This document shows positions 1 through 13,487 of a stretch of 64,000 nucleotides of DNA, piece by piece. The stretch spans positions 2,294,001 through 2,358,000 of the forward strand of contig NC_133121.1 in assembly GCF_033568475.1 (NCBI RefSeq), given 5' to 3'. The notes below the pieces were generated by a model. That model worked only from the letters and a program-made list of their open reading frames with translations, did no database searches and had not been told where the DNA came from. Each line of letters starts with the position of its first letter. Position 1 is the first letter of the stretch. A program made the translations under genes and the position numbers. This DNA is from Henckelia pumila. Its lineage: Eukaryota > Streptophyta > Magnoliopsida > Lamiales > Gesneriaceae.

Positions 1-12
1 TTTGATGTTACT

Positions 13-141
13 CTTTGGAGTGGTGATGTGATTCATATGAATGTTAGAGGCAGCCATTTACAGAGCGGCGGAATTCTTTGGAGCGATGATGTGATTCATA
101 CGATTGTTAGAGGCAGCCATTTACATAGAAGCGGCGGTATT
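13..141. repeat. Tandem duplication of about 63-66 bp (two copies)
   Basis: Copy one spans 13-75 and copy two 76-141. They share most bases, including a 14-base stretch reading GAGGCAGCCATTTA, and differ by a 3-base length change plus a few substitutions. Both lengths are multiples of three and one forward frame stays open from base 1 to a TAG near 193-195. It could be the tail of a gene lying left of the window, but I do not recognise the peptide and see no supporting splice structure. Confidence 0.75.
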
Positions 142-254
142 TATTTACTGTGTGTAGTTATTGTGGTTTACTTTTCAGTTGCAATAATCTGGTAGTTCTA
201 AAAGGATCAATTTTCATTTATTTTTGAGATCATATGCAACTGTTGTTCCTACTT

Positions 255-316
255 GCATTTGATTAATGCCTATAAAAATTTACCCGCATTTGATTAATGC
301 CTATAAAAATTTACCC
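255..316. repeat. Perfect 31-bp tandem duplication
   Basis: Two identical head-to-tail 31-bp copies, 255-285 and 286-316, each starting GCATTTGATTAATGCC. The lack of any difference suggests a recent duplication or slippage event. No gene is recognisable around it; the rest of 1-1058 is AT-rich and shows nothing I can name. Confidence 0.9.
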
Positions 317-1058
317 TCTAAATTGCAGAACCCTCTTCCGATTCAACCTATAGGTTTCTATATATGTGCATCCTTCTCCAGGATGCCATATGAGAAGGTC
401 AAGATCGAGAGTACTCTAGAAAAAGAACTTGAGCTCGAAATTAAAGCTTCGATTTTTTTTTTAATTCTCGTATGTGAGTCACAGATCATTCATCGTCAGA
501 ACAGTTATCTTTTAGTCAAAATGATACATGATAAATGTTTGGTTGCGAAACAGATGGTGTCAAATAAGTAAATTTTAGTTAGTATAACAAAAGATACAGT
601 TTCATATAAATTGTGATTTATATGGCAAATGATATAGCGTTGGTGCAATAATTGCCAATAACATACAGAGACTCCACAATATTATACAATCTTTATTTCC
701 TCTGTGGATTTTGATCTCATCGTAGGCCACAAAAATCGAAAATGTTCTTCAGAAGATGATAATTAATCAAGCCACCTGAGAAGGATTGAAATCAGGAAAA
801 ATAGCCACCAAGGCCTCTCCCGAATGCGATTGGTAAAATGAAACCACATGTAGGATTCGTTCGACAATCAGCAGGGCTATTCCTCCAGCCAAACGCACCC
901 ATAAAGTTTATCATCCAATTTCTTCTACTTGAAGAGAAAATACCATTTAAGAGATGACAAAACCAACTAGTCCGTGCATTTTTTTTCGAATGGAAAAACA
1001 TCCAAACCTTGTTTACTAGGCTATCATCATCAATGGTCAATCTGAGGAAAAATTGGAG

Positions 1059-1642
1059 CTAGCTCAATGAGCTCTTCACCTGCCCAACAATTACAGTAAT
1101 ATCATCAAGCTTTCCACCTGCACAAGTTCACAAGGAAAATCTCAACTTAAGCATCAAAACTACTGGAAATTATCGAGTCGATCAGCGGCATGGATCAAAA
1201 CTCTTGCCTGTTAACTTCATTCCCAAAAGTTTCTTCTACCAAGGAACTTCGAAACCCTGATCACAAACCACTTTCTCATGCAATCAATCATGTGAGGAAG
1301 GACACTATGTAGTTGTAGTAGGGATAAAAGAAATATGTGTAACTCACATGAACTCGGGCTTCCAGCGAACAAGGGGATTCAAAACTAGAATCCTCCGAAT
1401 GGGCATGGGCTAAATTAGCCAATGCCTTTGCTAGCATCCAGATATATCAATCAATACACCATAAAACTACCCAACCAAGATTTAAAATTCGGGGAAGAAA
1501 ATCTGTATTTCGCCATACCAGCATCGGAAACATCATCACATGAGCCAACTATTGAAATAATTTCTTGGTCAAAAAGATTATCAAAGAGCCCATCTCAGCC
1601 CATCACAACCATATCCTCTTCCATTAACTCAATGCTCGCGAC
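1059..1642 (-). pseudogene. PP2C-type protein phosphatase, 3' gene fragment with introns
   Basis: Reading the minus strand, four exon remnants keep splice signals and phase: 1642-1519, 1430-1348, 1256-1208, 1117-1059. They encode the C-terminal part of a plant PP2C (PPM family) phosphatase: an acidic stretch before DGLFDNLFDQEI, then a helix with AKALANLA, then GFEVP, KKLLGMKLTG and finally GKLDDITVIVGQV, which holds the conserved metal-binding Asp motif near the family C-terminus, followed by a TAG stop. Two in-frame stops break it: TGA at 1597-1595 where a Ser codon is expected before DGLFDN, and TAG at 1238-1236 where Trp is expected after EVPW. Everything upstream (the whole N-terminal catalytic half) is missing, because the FkbM-like gene begins 181 bp beyond the first remnant exon. 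Retained introns mean it arose by DNA duplication or decay in place, not by retroposition. The intron between 1208 and 1117 has a GC donor. Confidence 0.82.
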
Positions 1643-1823
1643 CTGTAGTTTAACAGAATCAGATAAAAGAAAAATGTGTTGGGACCAAGAAATATAATGA
1701 ATTTTGAAATATAAAAATACTACATTAATAATAATAATAATAATTAAATAAATAAGAAACATACTGCAAGATCTGCACTCCCTTGTTCCCACGTTCAGCA
1801 TCTCCGTCGGCTCCTCCATTTCC

Positions 1824-3226
1824 ATGGCAAATTCTTGGAAGAGAAACCAATCCACTAAAATCTTAACCCCAAAAAACCTACTTCTCTTCATCTCCACATC
1901 CCTTCTCCTGCTCGCTTTCCTCTACCTCTCCACCCAAAATCCGCGCAATAATCCCAACAAGATCAGTAAAGATTCGAAATCTGTCAGACCCATCAAAAGA
2001 TTCGACTGCATTAGCTCTCCTCAGGCTTATCCTGTGTTTGCCAACGTTGTCGAAGGACTCAAACACCCTTTTCTCTATTCTCTTGCGGACTTTGGGAGTT
2101 TACCGGAAAAGCCGCACAAAAATATTGTTAGGACGCTTAAAGGTAAGCCCTTTAGAAGGCCTGATATTTCCGCGACGGTGCAGGAGTTGATGGAGAAGAT
2201 GAAGGGGGAGGGCAGAAATGGGATATTTGTGGACGTGGGAGCTAATGTGGGAATGGCTACTTTTGCTGCTGCTGTTATGGGTTTCAGGGTCCTGGCATTT
2301 GAGCCTGTTTTTGAGAATTTGCAGAGGATTTGTGAAGGAATTTACTTTAATAGAGTTGGAGACTTGGTGGAGGTGTTTGAAACCGCTGCTTCTGATCGAT
2401 CCGGGAACATCACATTTCATAAGGTGTTTAGTTTTCTGCCAAATTATCTCTCCTTTTGTTTTGAAGGATTGGTCAGATTATGCTAATGTGTGGAATTGTT
2501 TCATTTCCCCCCTATTTTTTCCCTTCTGAAACTGGCTTTTTTATCAATGTTATTTGTTATTGAGCATTGGTGGTAAGCTTTTAGGAATTAGGATTGTTTC
2601 TACTGAAATGATTGATGATATGTTGTATTTGTGCTACAAAATATGATAAAATGCACAGCCCTTTTCTCCACCATTGCCACATACTCTGCTTCTGATTAAA
2701 AACTTAGATTTTATGTACCGTATGGTCTATCTACTGTGCAAGAAACTAGCATTCTCCTTTGTGGTTTTCTTTTTCAGTGTAAAACATGTATATATGTCCG
2801 GTTATCTTTATAGAACAATTTTTAACGTGTCTTGCATTGTATGTTGCATGTGTATGTCCATAGTTGGTTGGACGGCTTGACAATAGTGCAGTCTCAGCCG
2901 TAGGTGCCAAGATGGCTTTCAAGTCCAACGAGGAGATTGAACTACAAGTCAAGTCTATCCCCCTCGATCAAGTTGTACAAGAATCCGAGCATGTGCTTCT
3001 CCTCAAAATAGATGTTCAGGGTTGGGAGTATCATGTTCTAAAGGGTGCATCAAAACTATTATCAAGAAAGAAGAATGAAGCACCTTACATTATATACGAA
3101 GAAGATGAACGTCTCTTGCAGGCAAGCAACAGCAGTGCCAAAGAGATAAGAGAATTTCTTCGAAGTATGGGATACCATCAGTGCACTCAGCATGGTACAG
3201 ATGCACACTGCACTAAAACAGATTGA
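1824..3226 (+). CDS. FkbM-family SAM-dependent methyltransferase-like membrane protein
   Basis: Two exons, 1824-2423 and 2864-3226, join in phase (AAG at a GT donor, TTG after an AG acceptor) to give 320 residues. Residues about 18-36 form one hydrophobic segment after a short basic N-terminus, as in a type II membrane protein, so a Golgi or ER location is likely. The Rossmann SAM-binding motif I is FVDVGANVGM (135-144), with the acidic residue of motif II at Glu160 in VLAFEP. The FkbM C-terminal signature LKIDVQGWE is at 247-255. Family members methylate small molecules or sugars; the substrate here cannot be read from sequence. The start is the first Met after a stop-rich leader, and it precedes the hydrophobic anchor. 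The 5' flank is the PP2C relic on the opposite strand, only 181 bp away, so the promoter must overlap that relic or be very short. Confidence 0.9.
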
Positions 3227-4268
3227 AAATATGATAGTTAAATTTTTTTTGAGGAACTGACGAAACACAATGCAGCTCTTGGAATTCCGCGGCTTGGTGA
3301 TGATAAATCAAACCACCAGCTACTTAATTTGAACGAGTGGAAGACATTGCATTGATATACCGCTGTTGTAATAGTTCTTGGGTTGCTGATGTATAGGTTG
3401 TGCACTCAGTTTTGAGCTTCTTGTCAATATGGAGAGATTTTGCTACCAACCTGGAGATTTGATTGAATCTCGGAAGTCTGCAATGTTTTTCATACACGTG
3501 ATCGGATTCTGATCTTAGGAACATTTGGTTTTTTCTACTTTGGATCTTCTGTTTAATTTTTCTGACTCGGGTTCACAAGTATAATAGAAGGTAAGATTTT
3601 ATTGTTTTATGTCAGTATGAGTTCATGTTCAATCTATTTCTAGTTATGCCATCTGGCTTCTCTAATTTCATGCCTATAGAGATTATTTTCGTAAGTTAAA
3701 AGAGTATTTAAAACAAGAACATGCGGGTAACAAATTGCCATTGAATTTGTGAGCAACTCCGTAAAACTACAGCTATTGCAATTACAGACAAGTGACCCAA
3801 ACTGCGCCAAAAACTAATTGTACAAGCTATTACCGATACGCATCGATTTACCAACTAGCCCTCTACGCTTTTGTTTCATTGAAAACAAAGGCGACGATTC
3901 TAACATTTGATTGTAAACTTGAGAATAACTATTGATTATGCAAATGCAATCAATATTTGTGTGTGGACATTTTTACATTAACAAATAAATACTAAATAAT
4001 ATAAAATTGAATCAAGTAAAAATGGCAGTACCATACAATGTACTGCTGTTTCTACTCTACTTGTAATTTATTATAATAATAATTATTATGGCAAAATAAT
4101 GCTGACATGGTGTATATCCAGAAAAAAAAATGTAATCCGAATCTAATATACAAACAAGAGACCAATGTTATCACCTGCCTTCCACTACTACCCACCCATT
4201 CCACAGGAAAAGGAGGATACGCAAACTGAATCAAGAACAAATTACAAAGATTCAAATGTATCGATGAC
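3227..4268. other. Intergenic, tail-to-tail between FkbM-like gene and AspRS
   Basis: About 1 kb lies between two convergent stop codons. It must hold both 3' UTRs. I see AT-rich sequence with no open frame resembling a gene and no clear repeat. Confidence 0.6.
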
Positions 4269-7200
4269 TTATGTGTTCTGAAGTGAGAGATCCTTGAGCT
4301 GCTGGGCATCCACCTCCGAAGGGGAACGAGTAAGGGCACACTGGGCAGTGGTCGTTTTGGGGAAAGCTATAACATCCCTGATGGAAGAAGCTCCTGATAA
4401 TAGCATCACAAGTCTATCCAACCCAAAAGCGATTCCTCCTGAAAAAATGAATATGCCTATCCATATTATTTAGGAATTGAGTAGCGTAACAAACAGATTG
4501 ATGAGTACAGTCATCTATAGGAAAAGGATTATGACTGGTGGGGTCATTTCTATCACAAGGTGATGCGTGAACCTTAAAGTATGGAATGCAACAGGTTGAA
4601 GAATAGCAGATAATTGAGTGAATGGAAAAGAAATAAAATAAGAGGATTCTTAAGTAGGATTACATGCACTGTTAAAAATATCCAGTTGCTCTCAGTTCTC
4701 ACAAATTAATAGGCTAGAATAACCCTTCTACATGTCTTACAAGAGCTATCAAAAAAGATATATTTCCCAGATCAGAGAAACAGATAAGAGGTCCTGTGGA
4801 GGTCTTCCACCATCTTTAGTGGTAGGACTCGAGCAAATTCAAATTAAACAATATATTTCAGGCACAGACGAATCATAGTTTACAAACAAATTCAGTCCAA
4901 AATAATGAAGACGTTAATACCATGGGGAGGAGCACCCATGTCCAAAGCCTCCAACAGATAACCAAACTTCGCTTCAGCCTGCAATAATATAGAGTTCAAG
5001 CTTGTCAGACAAAGATGGCGTTGATCCAAATAATTTTTTTCGTATTTACAGGTTAAAAAGTTCAATAATCACTTCTCCAATCTAACGGGTTTTTTACGAC
5101 TAAAAGAGACAGCAACCAAAACAACAATAACAGCTGTTGCAGATCAAACTATTTTCAGAATCCGCATACAGAATATTCATGGATTTAGCAAAAATGCAGG
5201 TTATCAATGTCAGATGCCATCATAAAAACTCCAGTATGCAAAGCAGAAACTTGATCTATGAAGGGGAAAAAAGTGTACTTGTGTAGCTTATTGTCTTAAT
5301 CATGAAGACTTAACACAGATGTGGTTTTGTAACAACTCACGCCAGGAGAAGTTTGTTTTCAGAAATAGGAGATACGGTGAATCATACTCTTACCCATTCA
5401 CAAAAGAGACAAAAACTGGAGATTAAATTTTGATCATGCCAGACAATGATTGTAAGGTGCATGAATCATATAGGCAATGAGATTGCATGGCTTTGCTGAC
5501 CTGTTCGGAGGAGATTCCAACAATTTCCAACACCTTTTCTTGCACGTCACGCTTGTAGATTCTTAAGCTTCCTCCTCCAATCTGGTAATGAGTATGGGGA
5601 TGCACAGTTTTAAGAACTATTTTTTCCTTCCCACAATATACAGCAACTATCACAAATTTAGTTTCCCTCTACCTCAACACCATTATAAACCAAGTCATAT
5701 GCCAAGGCACGAGCAGATGTAAGATCCTTCATATCCTCAGGGTTAGGGGCAGTGAATGGATGATGCAAGGCCTACAAAGAAACATAGCAAGCATTTCATC
5801 AGTTAAAGATCCCATAAATTAGCCCATGCTTTCATATGGATTATCAATACAACAAAGACTAGATTATGAGTATGATATGACAAGGATCCTGCTCAACTTG
5901 ATTGATTTGCTAATATTTCAATTTTGTGCATATCCAAAAGAACTGGAACACCTACGCATTGCAATATTTCCCTGAGAACGTTTCTCCAAACAAAAAAGAC
6001 TCAAAACAGATTTTGTGATAATTTTCTTGGACAAGTTTCCAGAGGCCCAAAGCACAGGCTGTCATAATATTGGCAAATCAAGTGGAATTTAAACTTCAAC
6101 CATTATGGTGAAGCTCGCATATTCCCCCCAGGAATTCAATTTAAAATTGATGAAGTAAAGTTTCACCAGGTTCTGAACGCCCTTCTATTTAAGTCTGTTT
6201 CATCCCAGGTAATTTGCATTCACCTCCCCTACACTTTTTGTTTTAGGCATTTACCTCCCTTGCATGTTATAATTTTTACGTTTGATAAGGGAGGTGAGTG
6301 TCAAATACATAATCGTTTCATCCCAGACACAACTAGAACTTGACATTTGACAGTACATATAAACCACATCAAAAAATAGTCTGGCAATACACCTGATAAT
6401 ATTCTAGTGTGACCAAAAAAGCTGGAAAAGCATTAAAACATTTCATCCTGGACAGAATATTTTAGAAGACGCAAAACTAAGGATTTTACAAACCTCAAAC
6501 CTCTCCTCAGAGTCATTCCATTCGAACATTGGAAAATCAGTGACCCACAGGATTGAATGCCTTGACTAGAAACCATAGAGATAAACACAATAAAGTCAGA
6601 AAACTGAAGTTTAACTTCACAAAAATACATTTTCCAGCAATTAGATGTATTATATTTAATCCAAGGACCAACAACTTACATGATCAATCAAGCCCAGCTC
6701 ATTTGCTACATGAATCCTCAGCCGGTCTAATGTTTTATTAACTGATGTGATTTTACCAACTGCAAACAGGATCAGATCATCTGAACTGGCCGATAGTAAC
6801 TTCAGTAAAAAATCTTGCTTAGCCGTATCCAAACTAGACACAAGCGCAGGAATGCCTTCGAGTGACCCTAAAATAGAATATTAAGTTACGTAAAAAAACC
6901 GATGCAGCTCATTACCATAAGCATTACATATTGTGCGCCAAAGAATTGATGTTACTACCATCACTTGAGACCTTTAAGAAAGGCAAACCCTTGGCCCCAG
7001 ATTTTATGGCTTCAAGGTAAATATCGCCCTTTTTTAGAGCTGTATTTGAATAATATTTTGCTCCTGAAGGGACACATAATGCCTTAATGGTTCCCCCATC
7101 AGTCAAGGTATCTACAAACACTTTGAAATTTGAATCCCTGAAAACATCAGACACCTGCAGGCAGAACTTCAAAATATTAACCCCAAAAGAACAAACATAG

Positions 7201-10200
7201 GTAAATATTGCAAATAACACAGGAAGATAGTATGATCATAAAATCAAACTATCATAGTGGAGGAAACCAATCTTGGCATGTGGTCGCAATCAGTGTTCCC
7301 ATGACTTGTCACCTTCAGCTCAGTTAGCAAAACGAACATAAAACATGATGACTGATGAAAATCGCTGAAATGAGCAACACGCCAAGTAATTAAGAATTAA
7401 ACCAAGAACCATGCAAGAGAAATAAATGAAAAAGCACTTTTTCATATATGAGACAGATTCTTCCACAATCTAACTCAACCAATTAGGAGCCTAAAAGAGC
7501 AGACAAAGAAAAAGCAAAAAAAAAATAAAAAAATCAAATACCATAGCAAGATAAAGCATGGTCTCATCAGCCCAGGGAAATGACAAAAATAATTAAACTA
7601 GAAAAGAACGTCAACAAAGACGTTACATCTTTCAGTTCAAGATCGAAACGGGTGTCGGGTCTATCTGAACCATATCTGACCATAGCTTCAGCATATGTAA
7701 GCCTTGGAAAGGGGTTTGGTAGTTCAACTCCAACGATCTCAAAAAAAACCTGCAAGAGAGTATACGTTCATGCTTGATACCACATCGTTTGAGCAAATTG
7801 TCATATTTCCTAGCAGAAACCGCAGGATAAAAATAAAACTATAAACATAAAGTTAACGCCAAGAAACCAAATCAGGAATAATCACATAAGCTGGCATCAG
7901 GGGGAATGCCACAAACTTAAGATCCCCATAAAAAAAAAGGAAAACCTAGTAGAGAAGCAAAGCCAATTTCACTTTTAACAAGGATGTGTCTGGTTAAATG
8001 AGGTCAAGACTCAATCAAATCATCAGATACAGGTACCTCAACATCCTTGAAGCACAATATGGCACAGTCACAGCAAAAATAACGGCTAAGCACAAAGTCA
8101 TACACTCTTTGTCAACTTATGTGTCCTTATTGCAACCATATAAGGTAAAACAACAATATGTTATGGCAAACTTTGCTGGAAGCCTGGAACTTAAGACAAC
8201 TTTCTACACAGTGCGATCTTTTGTATTCAAGTACTATTCAAAACATCAGATAACCATTTTCACCATTCTATTCCAAGAGTATTTCCAGTTGTGGACAAAG
8301 CTAATACTGATGGGTAAGTGTGCAGAACCTGACAACCTTCAGTACAATCAATTACTTTATAAGTAAAACAAATTCGGTATCTCAGAACAAGAATTAAATG
8401 GAGAAAATTAGGTTAACCAATAAACTACAGAGGTAAAAGCAAGTAGGTCACAAAATATCTAGGGGATCTTAGCATCCTCCATCATGAATGAAACAAAGTG
8501 AAAATCCACACCAAACTGACAAACCTTTCTAATTAAATCTTCATTGAGCTTCAGCATGTCTTCCAGGGGAGTGAATGCCATTTCCATGTCCAACTGCGTG
8601 AATTCAGGTTGTCTATCTGCCCTTAGATCTTCGTCCCTAAAGCATCTGCAAATAAGGCATATCTGAATTATGTTGGTCACAAAACAAGAAGAATGCCAAA
8701 ACTACCCCGGTCATAGAATTATGATCCGGGCTCATTGAAAAAGCAAACAAAAATAAATTAAGTATTAGCGATAGAAACCTTGCAATTTGATAGTATTTAT
8801 CAAAACCAGAAACCATGAGCATTTGCTTGAAAAGCTGTGGACTCTGAGGCAAAGCATAAAATGTTCCTGGCTTCAAGGAGAAGGATCAAGGATCAGACTT
8901 CCGTAACATAAATATACAAACTTAACCAATAGAATATAGATCACCATGAAGGCAAAAGTTCACCTAATATGTGTTATCTTTGAATGTGGCAACTCAACTA
9001 AATTAGATCATCCATCTTATAAAAAGTGTCAATAAATAAGTAATGCAATATTTAGTATTTATAATTCTAGCGCAGCACTCATTCACCACAAGTAAACTGT
9101 TAAAGTGTTTCTTTTTACTGTTCCAGAAACCGAAGGTGCCAAGTTGCATACTGTGGCACTAGTAGATCGTTATCCACACGCCGCCACTAGCAATAGCATG
9201 TGAACAAAACCGTTAATGCACATCATAGTTACACAGCCAATGCGTATTGAACTTTCTGAAACACGGAGAATGTGTTAAGTGATAGGAATGCTATAAGAAA
9301 AATACAATGTCTAACCTTTTTAAAAATTCATTTTTTTTAAGAATCTAAAAGTCAAAGCACACCTACCAGTTGGCAGTGCAACTAAAAAAAGATAAAGGTA
9401 CCTGAATTCTAGAAGGCACTAAATAATCCCTTGCACCTTCTGGAGTAGATCTAGATAAAATTGGAGTCTCAATCTACCTTAAAACATCAGAAGATTGGGA
9501 TCAACAGAAGGAAATAGGATAAACCAGGAGAAGCAATCCCATAAACCTTTTCCATGATTAAGAAGTTACAAATAGCAATTATCATAATTGTCAGGTTTAT
9601 TACCTCCACAAAACCATGAAAATCCTCGAGATATCGTCGAATAAGTTTCACCACTCTATGCCGCAACAATATGTTTGAATTCATATGAGGTCTTCGTAAA
9701 TCAAGGCATCGATATCTGACAATATTTATACTAGTTTTAGTCCATGCAGCCAGAGGAGTGATCAGCAAGCCTTAATTTTTTATATATGTAACATTGGGGA
9801 TCTAATTTTTCACCCAAACCTACACGTTTTTATTTTACCGCAGAACAGAGCTGAATAGTGACAACAGGACAGCATAGCACTGCTTTTTAAAGCAATTGCA
9901 ATCTTTAATTAAAGATTTGTGTCGTTCATTTGCATAAAAGATTCCAAATAAACTCAAAAGCACAGATTTCGCGACACCAATACAAAAGAAAAATAAATAA
10001 TAAATGAGAAGAGGAGACGATAGAAAATAGCAAGAGAAGATCATAAGGTTTGAATCTTCCACAATTTCGATCAGAATCTACACAATTTCAGATTATCGAA
10101 AGATGACTAAACTATCCTTTTACATACAATATCTAGGACCAAATGATAATTAGTTTTACGGGTGAATAGGACGCATATATCTTTACTCATTCAAATGATG

Positions 10201-11825
10201 AAATCCAAATGAAACATTCATTTTCCCAACAACATTAAGGATATAACAACAATAAGGTATAGGGGTTTGGACAGAGCATTTCAAACAATATTCCCCATTA
10301 AGTATCTATATGTTTTTAATGAGCATGAACAAGGTAACACATTGAAAAAGGTTCTAGTCACAGATTTAGAAGACCAATTCACTCATAGATGAAAACCATA
10401 AAAATGCTAGTTACCTCAGTCTGATTTCCTCTTTAATGGAATCCTTTGTTTCCTCTGCAGTAGTCACCAAGAAAGGTAACTTAAACCTTACGGCATTCAA
10501 CACATGGACTTGCTCTGCAGCTACCTATGTGTGGAAAATATTTTAATGATAATTTTAGAACATTTACATAATAAAATAGCCAACACATTTTAATTTTTCT
10601 ACAGAAGCTTCACAGCAGCTGCTCTGCAACAATTTCAAATCCCCTTAAAGTACAAATTCTTGAGCTAAAACATAATGATTGCGTAAATAGGCACAAAGCT
10701 ACAGTAAACCTCATTATGGCTACATTATTGGGACAAATCAATCAAATGAAATTTATCAGTAGGATAATAACTTGATGAAGGTATAAAATATGGAGGTATC
10801 ATTTGCATTATTCGGTACAATAAATTGGCAATGTTCAAATTTCAAGAATTCGTGTTGAGAAAAACCGACGATATAATAAAAAAAACAGAAAATTTAATCA
10901 AGCTGAGTTATAATTACAAATTACTAGCAAAAGTTTAAATTCTCCTTGGTGCCAAGACTCTCCCGACATGCTTGAGATTTGAGAAGATAGAAATGTTTAG
11001 GCGAGGTGTGTAGCCAACTCTAAACAAGAAGGTGACAACTGACAAATAACATTACATAAAAAAAAAAAATTTAGCGAAGTTACATGCATTAGGGTGTAGA
11101 TTTACTGTGATTGCAGAATAAATTACCAACCTCTATGGATCCAGTCTTCATGTTCTTGTTGATCGACTCAGCTGGTCTAGACCGAACAAAACCCTCCACG
11201 GCTATTACATACTCGAGTCTCAACCCATTCACAACAGAATGGGCATCGGGAAACTCATCTGGGAGGGTCGTCACCTGACCGTCAGAAACCCACAAGAAAT
11301 AGAAAAGGAAAATATATTTGTCAAATGTAATCCACTAAAACAAGTAAAGGGGTGACCGGACCTCGTTTACCACAAAAATAAAATGAAAATGATAAACATG
11401 TTGAACGTATTCGCGTCGGAAAATATATTTAAACAAACCTGAACAGTTCCGGTATGGTCACGAAGAGTAACAAATGTGAGGGCGCCATGAACACGATGGA
11501 GGGCCACCCACCCGCAAAGTCGGACCCGTTTACCAACGTCGGGTTCGGACAATTCGCCACAAAAAGCGGTTCGACTAACCCATTCAAGTGCAGCTGGATT
11601 TGCATCGGATGAGGGTGGTAGGGGATGCTTGTGAGCAGAGATACTGATGATTTCGGAAGCCGAAGTGGCGGAAGCGGAAATTGAGGAGATCGCGCGTCTC
11701 TGAAATGACGCAATTGGATTCGACTTAATTCTGCAGAGGGCGAAAATGAAGGGCAGAGGTGACGACGGCGAGCGCCTGGCGCGAAAGGCGCCGCCGGGAA
11801 GGGAGCGGAGGAGGAGAAGGGACAT
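4269..11825 (-). CDS. Aspartyl-tRNA synthetase, bacterial type, chloroplast/mitochondrial
   Basis: Fifteen exons on the minus strand join in phase to 674 residues: 11825-11439, 11274-11131, 10524-10415, 9715-9604, 9473-9402, 8870-8779, 8645-8525, 7749-7627, 7154-6959, 6867-6680, 6565-6494, 5771-5673, 5581-5501, 4978-4921, 4438-4269. The enzyme charges tRNA-Asp. The first ~65 residues are rich in Arg, Ser and Ala with few acids, as in an organelle transit peptide. An OB-fold anticodon-binding domain follows (about 85-200, with [12 protein letters not shown]). The class II core shows [12 protein letters not shown] (~214-225), motif 2 [20 protein letters not shown] (~307-326) and motif 3 GIAFGLDRL (Arg627). 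Between motifs 2 and 3 sits the bacterial-type GAD insertion (~388-510). That insertion and QLD mark the bacterial (aspS-like) lineage rather than the cytosolic eukaryotic enzyme. Cys replaces the usual Tyr in RYRYLDLRR. The gene is divergent from TOR. Dual targeting is known for many plant organellar synthetases; here it is inference. Confidence 0.95.
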
Positions 11826-13487
11826 GGAGGGAAGGGGATGATGACTTATCTATACATGAGGAGGAAATAAATTTGAGGGTTTATGGGTTTTAAGCAGTGT
11901 CGCTGGTTTATTGAGCGATAAATACAGCGTTTAAATTAATGTTTTATTTATTTATTTTATCATGAAACAAAGCAATGCAACTTCTTTATTAATTAAAATT
12001 AAAATAATCAAATATTTAAAATTAAAATTACTTCATTTCTCAACCTTTATCAATAGATAGATATATAATACCGTATATATTTTAAATTAAATCTAGTATA
12101 CAATGCTCCAAGCTAAGTAGCTAACTCATACGATATATATTTGAGAAAAATCAAGTCATTTTTCAAAATTTTATATTTTATATTATTTATTAGGTATTAT
12201 TACAATTGAGTTACATTGATGTGTTTAAACTGTTAATCGCATATGAAATATATTTTTATAGTTTTTAATAAAAATTAATGAATGATAATCTTTTAAAATA
12301 CTGATTGAACATAACAAATCAGTACGATACTTGATTTTATATGTTATATATGATTTGGACTAATCATTGATATGTGAAGCATATGGCTTGCCTTGTTTTA
12401 TATGGGATAATTATGATCACTTTGAGTGTTTTCAACATTGGGGATTATATTTTTTATATGTGATTTTATTTAACTCTATAATTATTATTTGATTCATGTA
12501 AAGATATCATGTTAAGTTATTATTTACTAGATAGATTATTGTGTTTGATGAGCTTTCGTTATTAGATATTGACAAACATTAGAAAGGTGTTTATCTTTAG
12601 TTGAGTATATGCAATAACAAGTTTTAATGGTCGTGATATTTGTTAAATTTTATTCTATAAAATTTTGGTTTAATCGTTACGTTACAATTATATGATATAT
12701 TAGTTAAATGTATCATCATGACCGTTATTTTTTTATTATTTATAACGCATGTTATTACTTTATATAGTCTGACGCGGGAAATAAAATAGTGATCAACTGT
12801 CTAAGACTATTTTTCACAAGCTTATGAAAAAAACAAACAATCTATTATAAATTACATTAAAAACATAACATATTTACATCAATATGTCATTCGATAAATA
12901 AAAACCCATAACGGCTATTTTCAAGTATTATAACTTGAGCGTAATAATTTCAAATGTTATCATTTCATCGTGAATAAAATACAACATCATATCGTAAATT
13001 TATGGAGCGCTAACTTTATAAATTAGTTTAGTAAAACTTCAAAACTAAGTTCTATTAAAACACAAACATTACATATAAGTTTTTGCTTAGCTACATCATT
13101 TTTTATTTTCACAATTGGACCTGAGTTATTGTTTTAAAAGATGCATATAAAAAAATAACAGAGACGCATCTGAAATTCAATTTTCGTATGAAAATGTATA
13201 TATATTTAACAGAATATTACCGAAATAAATTATGTGAGATATTGTATTAAACCACATATTATCGTTATCGTTAATTTGAAGATACACACTAATCACGAGT
13301 GTGAACTTATGAGAAATCAAGCGAGGGTTAACTGTCAGCATACAAATATCGCCAGTTGGTGTTTGCCGATACCAATTTCTTGGAATTCCCCACAAATTTC
13401 CCCTGTCTTCACAAATTCGTTAGGGTTTTACAAATCTGCTGTGTATGCGTGTAAATACTGACAGATACACAGGAACTACACCTCAGC
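11826..13487. promoter_or_regulatory. Divergent promoter region between AspRS and TOR
   Basis: The two start codons are 1662 bp apart, so this AT-rich stretch must contain both promoters and 5' UTRs. About 13100-13487 is less AT-extreme and carries TTAGGGTTTT near 13420, a telo-box-like motif common in promoters of growth and translation genes. No gene, tRNA or clear transposon was seen. Confidence 0.5.

Noticed and set aside
266-571. Forward open frame of about 100 codons near the left edge
   Set aside because: No recognisable domain, begins inside a 31-bp tandem duplication, and has plain AT-rich composition; chance is sufficient.
792-1040. Minus-strand open frame of 82 codons next to the PP2C relic
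   Set aside because: It lies past the PP2C stop codon, in what would be 3' flank, with no family resemblance.
2100-2420. Antisense open frames over FkbM-like exon 1
   Set aside because: Shadow frames of a real exon; the sense strand carries the SAM-binding motif.
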